Translations under genes and position numbers: made by a program
The notes under the pieces: model-generated
What the model was told of the DNA's origin: nothing
Seen by the model: the letters and a program-made list of their open reading frames with translations, nothing else
Database searches by the model: none
Shown here: one piece after another, positions 23,164 to 33,637 of the stretch
How positions within the stretch are numbered: position 1 is the first letter of the stretch
Layout of the letters: every line of letters begins with the position of its first letter
NCBI GenBank assembly: GCA_020205615.1
Contig: CM035170.1
Coordinates: forward strand, 120,103,674 to 120,167,673
From: Panax quinquefolius
Taxonomy: Eukaryota; Streptophyta; Magnoliopsida; Apiales; Araliaceae
Length of the DNA stretch: 64,000 nucleotides
Direction: 5' to 3'

Positions 23164-25470
23164 ATTGAGATAAACTTTGCAATCTCTCTTCATATTGTTC
23201 CACCAAAATGTATGTCAAGATCACGATACATTTTAGTACTTCCAAGATGGATTGCAAATGGTGTATTGTGTGCCTCCATCATAATCTTGTACTTCAAATC
23301 GTGAGTCGTTAGAAACACAAAGTCTAGAGTGGACTCAAGTATTCCTTCTTCATCAATTCTCGCCCTAATAGCTCCTTCTTGTACTTTCTTCTTCATACGC
23401 ATCGCCCCTGCCTGCGGGTCGAAAGCAACCTTAACTTTTTCTATTAAAGTCGGCTCTCTACGCGTATACTTGACATCATCGCACTCGTTCCTCGTATACG
23501 ATCTTCTACTCAATGCGCCACCACCACGTTCGCTTTACCGTGATGGTATTGAATAGTGTGGTCGTAGTCTTCAATAGCTCGAGCCAACGTCATTGCCGCA
23601 TGTTGAGTTCTTTTGAGTGAAGAAATATTTAAGGCTTTTATGGTCCAATATATCTCCATTTTCTCCCCATATAGATAAGTGCCTCCATATCTTTAATAAT
23701 AAAACGATCGGCGCTAACTCTAGATCACGAGTAGGATAATTCCTCTCATACTCTTTAAGTTGTCGCGAGGCATAAAGCTATGACTTTCCCACGCTGCATG
23801 AGAAACACATCCTAACCCTTTTGCACAAGCATCATTTGAGATAACAAATCCATCCAAACCGGATGGTATTGTTAGTAACAAAGTCTTGAAATAAGTCTCC
23901 TCTTAAGCTCTTGAAACTCTTCTCGCATTCTTCGCTCCAAACGAATTTCGATCCTTTCGAAAGTTAGCCGAGTTAATGGAGTAGCGATTCGAGAAAACCC
24001 TTCCACGAATCTCCGATAATAACCAAATAAGCCCAAAAGCTACGTGATTGATCCACCGACTTCTTGTTTGCTCTCAACTTTGTATTGCTTCAATCTTCAC
24101 GGGATCAACAGATACTCCATGTTTCGACACCACGTGCTCAAGGAATGCTACTTCCTCAAGGCGTAACTCGCGATTTCTTCAATTCGGCATATAGTTTGTT
24201 TTCACGGGCTTTTTGGAGTACCAAATTTCAAATGGTGCTCATGATCTTCACGACTTTTGGAATATATGAGGATGTCATCAATAAAGACAACAACAAACCG
24301 ATCCAAATATTCCTTGAATACTCGGCTCATCATATCCATGAAAGTCAGCGGGAGCATTAGTCATCCGAAAGACATGACTAAGAATTCATAATGCCCATAC
24401 CGAGTTCTAAAGGCGCCTTTGGAATATCCTCGCCTAATCTTCAAATTGATGATATCCGAACGAAGATCGATTTTTGAAAAGAATTGTGCCCTTGTGAATC
24501 GGTCAAACAAGTCATCAATACGAGGTAGAGGATACCTATTCTTGATGGTGACATGGTTCAATTCCCGATAGTCAATACAAAAGTCGCATACTCCCGCCTT
24601 TCTTCTTTACAAATAAAACAGAGCACCCCAAGGAGATGTACTAGATGAATGAAAACCGATGTCCAACAATTCTCGTAGTTGGACCTTTAACTCCTGAAGT
24701 TCAATAGAGCCATTCGATATGGGGTTTAGAAATGGGCTTTGTACGTGTTCAAGATCAATAAAGAATTCAACTTCACGCTACGGGGTAGGCGGGAAGTTCT
24801 TCAGAAATACGTCGGAAAGTCAATAACAACAGAATATTATTCAAATTTGACGTGTCTTTATTCAAATCCATAACATGGGCTAAGAAAGCTTGACATCCGC
24901 TTTTCAATAAACGAATAGCTTTATGATTAGATATGATAGTGATTGATTTTAATGGTTTAGTTGCTTGAATTGGTACAACAGTCAAGTTAGAATATGAAAA
25001 CTAACAACCTTACGAAAATAATCAATTTTGGCATGATGAGTAGTTAACCAATCAATCCCTAAAATCACATCAAAAGCAAGTATCTTTAAAGAGATAAGGT
25101 CAACAGTAAAAGGCTGATGTGATGGTGCCAACTTGAATCAAACAAGATATATAAACGATGGATGTAATGAAAGTTTCTCCTAATCGGAGTTTCCACAGAT
25201 AGGTCAAAGTCTAATTTCTCCTGAGTCAAGTTTAAACGTTGAGCACAAGCAGGAGAGAGATAAATGAATGGGTAAAGACCGGTGATCAAGTAAGGTATAA
25301 ACTTCGCAAGAATTTATAAATAAATTTACCCGTGATCACCTCGTTTGGGTTCCTCGCATTATGACCAAATACAACAAACGCTTCTTCCGGAATCGTTGAC
25401 TTTGACTTTTCTCGGGATAATTTTTCGAGTCACCGCCTCATTGAACTAGGTTTCGCCACTGCATAATCTC
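23164..25470 (-). pseudogene. Gypsy element 2: protease, RT, RNase H and start of integrase, broken
   Basis: This continues element 2 on the far side of the CACTA element. On the - strand the order is: protease with VILGIDWLTTH-type sequence (about 25030-25060). RT with [29 protein letters not shown] and [13 protein letters not shown] (24361-24561). The FIDDIL catalytic box lies near 24270-24295. RNase H lies around 23640-24060. The spacer before integrase has ARIDEEGILESTL and IHLGSTKMYRDLDIHF (23190-23513). It is near-identical to element 1 over the shared part but with different indels, so the two decayed separately. The aspartate pair of the RT is still encoded, but frames are interrupted throughout. 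Confidence 0.88.
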
Positions 25471-26720
25471 GAGCGATATGTTCTTCCTTTCCACAATTAT
25501 AGCATACCTTGAATCTGCTGTGGATAGTTTGACCGATATGTCCCTCTTTCCCGCATTTATAAGATACGACCGGTGGTCGTTTCTCCACCCTTAAACCGAT
25601 TCTTTACGCAAGACCGCTGCTTTCATACGGTCGTTGTTAAATCTCCTCTTTTAAAATCTCCTCCCGACTCGCTTCTTCTTCGCTTTTCACGGCCATGATT
25701 ACCACCGTAGTGGTTACCATTTTTGTCCGTCTGCTTTTCTCCGCCGGGTATCATTATTCTTGCTGATCGCTATCTCGGTACGATCCTCGTCAGGGTCCTC
25801 AAATGACCGTACTTTCGTTATCTCGCTTCTAATAATTGAGCCATGTTTACAACATCCGAATAAAGAGAAAATTTACGAAATGAGATATTGTCGACGCCGG
25901 GTTTCAAACCTCTCAAAACATCCTCATCATACATTCCTCATTCTCCACCAAATGAGGTCTGCAAACTCGGATAACTCTACAAACTTTGCCTCGTCTCGAG
26001 ACACCGCCATGTTGTTCTCGCTTCCAAATTAATAAACTCCACTTCCTTCATATGACGAACACTTTCGTGAAAGTATTTGTCATTAAATAATTTCTGAAAT
26101 GTCTCCCAAGACATCGCCGAAAGTTGTGTGGATGGGTACGCTTCACGCACTCTCACCAAGAATGCGCCTTCGCCACGGAACATAAAGGTGGCGAATGGAA
26201 CCTTCGTTCCTCCGTGCATCCCAAGACATCGAATATCTTGGTAATTTGCTTGACCCATATTTCCGCCATGATCGGATCGGCTTTCCTTAAATTCGTGGTC
26301 CCAACTCTTTGAAATGCTTGGGTCGTGATAAACCCGTGAATTACTATCATTTCCTCCTCAGATTTTGAACACGAGTCTCCTCGTCTGATTTTGCATGAAT
26401 CGCAAAAAACTTCTAAACATCCCCTCGCTCATCATCTCGCTTCAATGGTGTTGTTCACAGGAGGAACATTGCCACCACAGACGTTTCTCTCCTCGTTGGT
26501 GAGTACAGTGTCTCAACGGCCTCATTTCCATTGTTAATATTCTCAATCGACATTCTCAAATACCGTCATAAAACAAGGGTTAATTAAGAAAATCAATATA
26601 TCACATAATATCCCTATATATCGACTAACTAAAAAAAAAAGCTTAGTAGACACACTAAACAAGGATTTACTCGCCTCTCCCTCCTAGTTCTATTCCCCGA
26701 TCTCCGCCAGAGATCATATC
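25470..26720 (-). pseudogene. Gypsy element 2: gag with two zinc knuckles, broken
   Basis: On the - strand, frames at 25977-26258 and 26153-26350 give MAEIWVKQITKIFDVL, then SWETFQKLFNDKYFHESVRHMKEVEFINLEA. This is the capsid signature of Tekay/Del gag (W..F...F..KYFP..VR..K..EF..L). Nearer the protease (25480-25570) two CCHC knuckles are readable, SYKCGKEGHIGQ and CYNCGKEEHIAR. Gag would coat element RNA. It is disrupted by frameshifts and is absent from element 1. Confidence 0.82.
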
Positions 26721-26723
26721 CCT

Positions 26724-26741
26724 AAGCTCGATACTTAATCA
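26724..26741 (-). other. decayed primer-binding site of Gypsy element 2
   Basis: Immediately inside the LTR end the - strand reads TGATTAAGTATCGAGCTTAGG. The better preserved equivalent in element 3 (33621-33633) reads TGGTATCGAGCTT, close to the initiator-Met tRNA primer site TGGTATCAGAGC common in plant Gypsy elements. The copy here has lost the first bases of that match. Confidence 0.5.
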
Positions 26742-28248
26742 TGACGCCCCCAAAATAGGTATACATCACCCATTTTGAGTTGTCACAAACATGGTACATG
26801 TAAACAACTACAACTTTATTATTACAACAAGAAAACTCGAGTTTGAATACAAATATTATCTTCTGATAATATCTATACTCAAATAAATCCTCATCACATT
26901 TATTGATACATTATTTTACAAAATGGTGAGGACTACTAAACAACTCTCTCTAGAACCTTCATTCCATACCCGGCTTGCATCTCGCTATATTCTCGCCTCC
27001 CGAGAAAAATGGAACAAAAGGAAAAGGGTGAGCTCAACTAGCTCAAGAAAGAATATTATGACTAAGATAATATACAACAAATTATCGTTAGTCTTCAACA
27101 GGAAAAATCTAATAGAATACAATAGACAACAAATTTTAAATCAATATTCAAGCATGAAATAATAATTCATTGTAAGAGTTAAGTAGAGAATGCAAACTAC
27201 TATCTTCTATGTATGAATTTAAAAGTTCATCGCCTATCTTTTATCCTCAGAACATCAATCAATATACATCCGAATCAAATATTCATCTTTGCACTACAGC
27301 CAAAGATATTCATCATTGGTCATGTTCATTTAAACACTGCTCATCTTTGCACTATGGGCCAAAGATATTAATCGATCATTCGTGTTCATCTCAACACTGC
27401 TCATCTTTGCACTACAGGCCAAAGATATTCTTCAAATCATTCATCTTCATTTCTACAGCCAAAGATATTCAATAATATCATCATTTAAGACTGAGGATGA
27501 TGAAAAATATTTTTAAAGAAACGAATCCAGTGAAACAAAATGACAAGGATTAAGGATTAAGGATTCGTACTTTGTTTTATCCATGTTCAAAAAAAAATAC
27601 CTCAAAAATAATCATAGTGGTGTAAAATTCAAGAATGATCAAAACATGGATACAATCAAAGCTAGTATCCAGAATAGATATTTTGGACAAAAAGAAGAAA
27701 TTTTATTTTTCGGTGAATAGTCAGATATCGTGAATAAAGGCCAGATATCGTGAATAAGAACTCAGACACCAAAAGATAGAAATTCCATAAAAACATCTTC
27801 ACGCTTCATTTAATAAGACTTTCGTGAATAAGAACTCGTGAATAAGAACTCATGAATAAGAACTCGTGAATAAGAACTCCATGAATAAGTAACTCCCGAT
27901 ATGAAAAAAGTTCCAAATTTGATAAAAAGTTCCAACCAATATTTCAAAGATAATGATATTGAAGAAATAATATCATTTGAGAAGAAAATAACATCCCTTA
28001 CCTCGAAAGATTAAGACTTTCAAATGGAATACCGTATAGTCTTTGAAGGGAACTTGCACCGTCTAACAATACTCAAAGTATACTCAAAATACTCACAAGA
28101 ATACGCTCGATAATATAGAGAGAAAAACTTCAGCCGTGTGATTTTCAATTCTAACCCAAGCACCCTATTTATAGGAAAATGCTAACACCAAAGCGTAAAA
28201 TTTATTAAATATTATTATATTTTTCAAAATCCTCATACGCACACTCAA
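26742..28248 (-). repeat. 5' LTR of Gypsy element 2, truncated at the outer end
   Basis: It matches 14033 to about 15515 of the full LTR (same TGACGCCCC end, TTTACAAA(A)TGGTGAGGACTAC block, GCCAAAGATATT minisatellite and TATA box at 28166-28173). Similarity ends at CACACTCAAC (28241-28249). From there the sequence is LTR of element 3. About 1.2 kb of its start is missing. Confidence 0.85.
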
Positions 28249-30022
28249 CATGATACTCGCTTTGTAGAGTAAAATTCAAGAATGCTCGTAAAAAATATTT
28301 TCATTAAAAATATCGGATGAAGCCTTGAATATCAAGGATATTCCACTAAATTCATGGAGTATAGAAATCAAAATTTTAACCAACCGAGTATAATAAATAA
28401 TGAATGAAATAACAAAAGAAATCACCACGCATGCGGTACTTCAGATGTATTGAAAGTTATTCCAATGAGAATAATAAATACGAATAATAAAATCGGAACT
28501 GTGTCCTGTAAAACACACGAGACATGATATTCCAATAGAATAATAAAAGACGGAACCAGGGTTCGAAAGCACGATGAGGATGTTCCAAGGAATAATAAAA
28601 TAATGTAAGAATGTCACCAAGTATAGGGATTCTCGTATATACAAAGTTATTTCATAGAATAAATAAGAATGGAATAATATAAGGATTTCACCAAGTATAG
28701 GTATTCTACGATATACGGTCATGTATAGGGTATGCCACTTTTATAGGTTATTCCAATAGAATAATAAAGAATGGAATAATGTAAGTTCTCTTTATGAATA
28801 AAAAAAATAACACCCTTTAGTCAGACAAATAATATTCCCTACCTTAAGAAGAAATTAATATTGGAAAAGTGAAGTAGCAAAATACTTTTCTTCTTTCTCT
28901 CTATAGTTTTTCTCTCTAGAGTTTCAGTGAATTCCTAAGAAATAATGAAGGAATGAGCTTTCTATTTATAGAAAAACTGAGGGTGGCTCTTGGTCTTAAC
29001 GAAGGGTCAAATGACTTTTGGTAATATCAAGAGACAACTACTATTCATGAAGGGGTAATTAACCCTCGAACAATCAAGAAAGGCTTAACTCTTGGTAATA
29101 TCAAGGGACAACTACTATTTGCGAAGGGGTAATTACTATCGACGAAGGTAATTACTATTGACGAAGGTAATTACTATTGAAGAAGGTAATTACTATTGAC
29201 GAAGGTAAATACTATTGACGAAGGTAATTACTATTCACAAAGCTAATTATTATTCACAAAGGTAATTACTTATCGATTTAAGGTAATTACTATTCACAAA
29301 GGTAATTACTATTCACAAAGGTAATTACTATTGTGAAGGGACTCTTAGATGATGACATATGAGCCCCCCATAAAATAATCATACTTACCACAAACGCCTC
29401 ATAATGTGACTTTTATATACATCAAGGATCAATAAATATTACCACAAATCATTTTATTTTTAATCAACACATATTTAATCTTTCAACAATTATTAATCAT
29501 TTATAACTTGTCGCCTCAATTAATAATTTAATACTATAACATATTATACTGATGATAATTGTGACAATAATTGAATCAATAATATAAGAGATATGATGCA
29601 AAGAATTATCAGAGTAATAATCGAAAGCATAAATTGTGACTTCTCACGTAAAGATCAATAATCAATATCGTGTCTACTATATCAACTACGCCAGACATCG
29701 TATTTTTTACTACCGGGTAGTTCAATGGTTTTGACGGTAATACCTCCGCCGTTATTTTTATAGAAAAATAATTTTGTCGCTTTCTAACTACGATAATACT
29801 TCCGTTAATAAGGTCCATCAATGATTGAGTCAGTGCATTTAATATTCCCCCGACAAAAAGAATATTCCCCACCAAAACGAATATTATATAACAACTTGCT
29901 TACTTTGCAAAATTTATAAATATTACACACAACTATAACATTATATCAAATTTATTCCATAATATTCAAAAATAATATTTATAAAAAATTCATCTTTATT
30001 TATAAAAGTTTGGGGTCTTACA
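28249..30022 (-). repeat. 3' LTR of Gypsy element 3, truncated at the inner-array end
   Basis: It matches 34505-36319 (shared GCTTTGTAGAGTAAAATTC, AAAATATCGGATGAAG, repeated ATTCCAATAGAATAATAAA and GGTAATTACTATT arrays). On the - strand it starts TGTAAGACCCC at 30022 after a polypurine tract. Compared with the partner at 33638-36319 it lacks the last about 870 bp, which are replaced by LTR of element 2. Confidence 0.85.
29040..29340. repeat. LTR minisatellite, unit GGTAATTACTATTGACGAA (about 19 bp)
   Basis: About 13 consecutive degenerate units occur; alternative unit ends are CACAAA and GACGAA. The partner LTR carries the same array at about 35400-35640 with a different order of variants. 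The unit resembles the ACTATTCATGA array of the element 1/2 LTRs, suggesting the two families share an ancestral LTR minisatellite. Confidence 0.85.
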
Positions 30023-30449
30023 ACCTCCCTTCTTATGAAATTTCTCCCTCGAAATTAGGGTACGCACTGATATGATAAAGAGGTGAGGATACCTTGAATA
30101 CCTTTATCGTTAAAAATATTAAATTCATCTTCGCAATCCTACCAAAAGATATTCATTAACAATTCATCTTTGCACTTACTGTGCCAAAGATATACAACTC
30201 AAAACCAATAATCTTTGAGACGCACTTAATAAGATCACGACCACAAATTATCCATGCACTCATCGCCAAGGATATTCGTGTTTTCAATTACTACCACGAT
30301 TATACCGAATAATCCTTGGTCATAATCATACCAAGTCTATCAATGCACTACTACCAAAGATGACTTTACCACATCCATGAATTAATATTTCATCACGAGA
30401 CTCAAATTTCAATAATTAATCCATATCATCGAATCATCCCTACACTACG

Positions 30450-30710
30450 TGCCAAGGATATTCATTAAGATCACGACCACGAATTATCCACGCACTACTA
30501 CTAAAAGATAATCGTGTATTCATTAAGATCAATGACCACAAATTATCCATGCACTACGGCCAAAGATAATCGTGTATTCATTAAGATCACGACCATTAAA
30601 TTATCCACGACTACTACCAAAGATAATCGTGTATTCATTAAGATCACGACCATTAAATTATCTATGCACTACTACCAAAGATAATCGTGTTTTCAATTAC
30701 GGTTATGATT
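30450..30710. repeat. tandem repeat, unit about 58 bp (GTGTATTCATTAAGATCACGACCA...)
   Basis: Four or five near-identical units contain ATTCATTAAGATCACGACCA, AAATTATCCATGCACTACTA and CCAAAGATAATC. The unit is related to the CTTTGCACTAC..CCAAAGAT minisatellite of the LTRs but lies inside the internal region, just past the polypurine tract. Confidence 0.8.
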
Positions 30711-30779
30711 ATACCAACAACAATCCACAATCATAATCATACCAAGTCCATCTATTCACGTAAGCCACGTATGACTTTC

Positions 30780-31980
30780 AACACAATATAAGCATGAAGA
30801 TAATGATATAAAGAATCAATCAAATGAGATAAAGGATAAATATTAAACATTTATAATATAATTTATCCAGATTCAAGAATATCCCCATGTTATCAATCAC
30901 TTAATAATCTCATAATCTAATATCATTAATATTATAACAATATTTTAATCACTTCTTAAATTTATAAATAATTTATCTCAATTGTTTACGCTTTACCATA
31001 TAATGCATTTAATCATTCAAAATGCCATACTCATAAGATATCATCACCAATTATCAAATCCTCATTAAAAAAATATGCATATACTCTATATAGGATTCTC
31101 TACCCATAAAATCCTATTTTCAACTTTTGTTATTTCACATAACATATTTAACTCATATGTTCGTAAATTAAACTATTTTCATGAAAAATACTAAATCAGT
31201 CCCAAAAATATTTCTTTTCCGGGATTTAGCATAATATAGTCCCATGATGAAAATATATTTTCTCGAATTTTAAAATTCATTTACTATTTTTCAAAAATCA
31301 ATTTCTAATTAATTCCTTAAGAAATTAGCTACCTCAAGTTTAACTCCAAAATTCCCAAATCTTGGCAGGACCTTACACATGTTAATGTGAGCCTCCAGCT
31401 TTAAATTTCATGGTCATCTGAGTTATAGAACTCCAGCTTATAGCATTTTTCGTCAAAAAAAAACTTAAATATTGAAATGGTCATAACTTGTTCATTTTAA
31501 GTCAAAATGAGCTCATTTTTGGACAGAGGTACTTTATAACATATATTTTCATGTCCCAAAAGGCCAGAAATTTTCACATAAATTTAGTGGCCAAACAGCC
31601 CTTTAAAGTTTCTCAAGCGTTAGAGCGTTTTTGTAATTTGCAACTTTAGACTCTTTTGCTAAATTCAAATCCACACGAAATCTACAAAGACCTTTTCCAA
31701 AGGATTTCCACTTGGATAAGCTACAAAACTCATAGATCTAACTCTAGGACTTGACCACACTCAAAAATTCAAAATATAATAGGAGATATGGTCAATTGAA
31801 TTTTATATTACATTTTTACCAAAATCGATTTTTCAACCCTTTGTGATTTCTAAGAAACTTTCATGTTTCACATAATAACCACATAACTCATCATAACACT
31901 TACTAATACTTCATATACCCATGATTTTCATTAGTCCAATGCTTTTATTATGACTTTCATCATAATCCTCGTAAATGATC
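30780..31980. other. AT-rich sequence of unknown origin inside element 3
   Basis: No protein or duplicate within the window was found. Phrases such as TCAAAATGAGCTCATTTTTGGACAGAGGTAC and repeated wording about TTTCCAAAGGATTTCCAC look like LTR or untranslated sequence of another retroelement. There is no partner copy to prove it. Confidence 0.4.
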
Positions 31981-33620
31981 CTTTTAGTTGAAGAAATATT
32001 TGAGGGTTTAAGAAATGGGTTTTTATCTTCGGGTCAATACAAAATTCGATTTCACGCTTCTAGGGTAGGCTAGAAATCTTCAAGAATACGTCAAGAAATT
32101 TATTAATGATAGAAATATCATTCAAAATCGCTTCTCTTATCCAAGACTTGGATAAGACGTTACATCGATACCAACCGTGACTTTCTATCCTTTAACCTAG
32201 ATAAAGACCTCACAATGATACCTATCAACTTGTCATCGCTATTCACGACGTCGCCTACTGTAAAAGTCCGCTTTGCATTCCACACAAAGAAGTCAACAAC
32301 GAAAGGATCGGGCTCTTTACTTATGGCTTGATATAACAATGATTAACTTTGGGGTTTGGTTACTTTGAATTCAGTATAACAGGTTGGTTAGGAATACGAA
32401 AGCTAACAACCTTACAAAAAAGAATAATAAGTAGTTAATCAATCGCTTTTCAAAAATTACCTCAAAGGCAAGTATTTTCAAAGAGATAAGATCGTGAAAG
32501 TGTTTATTTGAAACAACAAGATTAATAAATGTTGGAGGTAACGAAGGTTTCTCCCAACGAAGTTTCAATAGATAAATCAAAGTCTAATTTTTCCTGAGTC
32601 AAATTTAAACATTGAACACAACTAGGTAGAATAAAAGAGTGGGTAGAACTTGTATTGAATAAAGTATAGACTTCGCAATAATTTATAATTAATTTACCCG
32701 TAATAACTTCGTTCGGGTTTCTCGAATAAACGCCTCGCTTAAATTACCGAAGTTTGACTTTACTATAGGTACATTCCACCCTTAAGTGCTTCTTCACATT
32801 CTGATCCATGATTTGAATCATTATTCTCCGATCCATATCGAATTTGGGTTGATCACTATGCACGGGTAATTCAATTCGATGTTGGGTTCTCCCAATCATT
32901 GTCCAAAAGCAAAGTCCATTTCATCTATTTCGCTTTATCGATCGGACGCCTTTTCTACACTATCAACGCTGCAGTCAAACTTTTTACCCACGCATCGCCT
33001 ATTCTCCTTCGCTCGCTTGTTTCTTCTTTCAAATTGATCTTTGATTTTTAAATTCTCGATTCCAACTTTAATATCTTACACCCCGCCAAAGCGTGATTTT
33101 GTTCGAGCATCACATATCGGGTAACCCAATTTTGAATTGTCAGATCCTTTGTTCCACGACCGCTTGCTTGCTCTTCAACCTCCGTTTTTCTAGCTCACGA
33201 ACACGATTTTGTAATTCTAAGTTTTGATCATAAATTTCTTCTAACCAATTCTCCTCAGTTCCTCTTTTTCCTCTTCTTCCTCACTCACCGCTACCTCTCA
33301 GAATTAGCTCAGTAAAAAACAATTAGTTCTTCATTCACTACGTGGATATCTCTAATTTGTTCTCGTCCGACACTACATTAACTCCGATTAGTGATTAAAG
33401 GTGTCACAACGGTCACATTCACTCCATCAGTGAATATTTTCAAATTGCCATTTCCAAACACCGCCACAACACAAGGGTTAATTAATATATCAAATATTAT
33501 CCCTATACTCCTGACCGACCAATTAAATAACAAATAAACTTAGGTAGGTCATACTAACAAGGAATTCCCCGCCTCTCCTCCTAGTTCTTATCTCAGATCT
33601 TAGCCAGGGATCATATCCCT

Positions 33621-33633
33621 AAGCTCGATACCA
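33621..33633 (-). other. primer-binding site of Gypsy element 3
   Basis: The - strand TGGTATCGAGCTT lies 4-5 bases inside the LTR end and differs by one inserted/changed base from the initiator-Met tRNA complement TGGTATCAGAGC. This fixes the element orientation as - strand. Confidence 0.65.
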
Positions 33634-33637
33634 ACCG

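Larger units (their letters stand above)
30023..33637 (-). pseudogene. Gypsy element 3 internal region, pol largely deleted
   Basis: A polypurine tract (30023-30034) is followed in element sense, high to low, by gag/protease-like remnants. The stretch 31990-32700 parallels the RH/RT-flanking and protease nucleotides of element 2 (24720-25320). At 33051-33290 the - strand is Glu/Arg/Lys-rich, with coiled-coil character. No integrase or RT is recognisable. The place of pol is taken by a minisatellite block (30110-30770) and about 1.2 kb of unrelated AT-rich sequence (30780-31980). It therefore could move only with proteins from another copy, if at all. Confidence 0.7.

Noticed and set aside
29040..29340. 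CRISPR-like array
   Set aside because: Units are contiguous and degenerate, with no unique spacers; a plant LTR minisatellite explains it.
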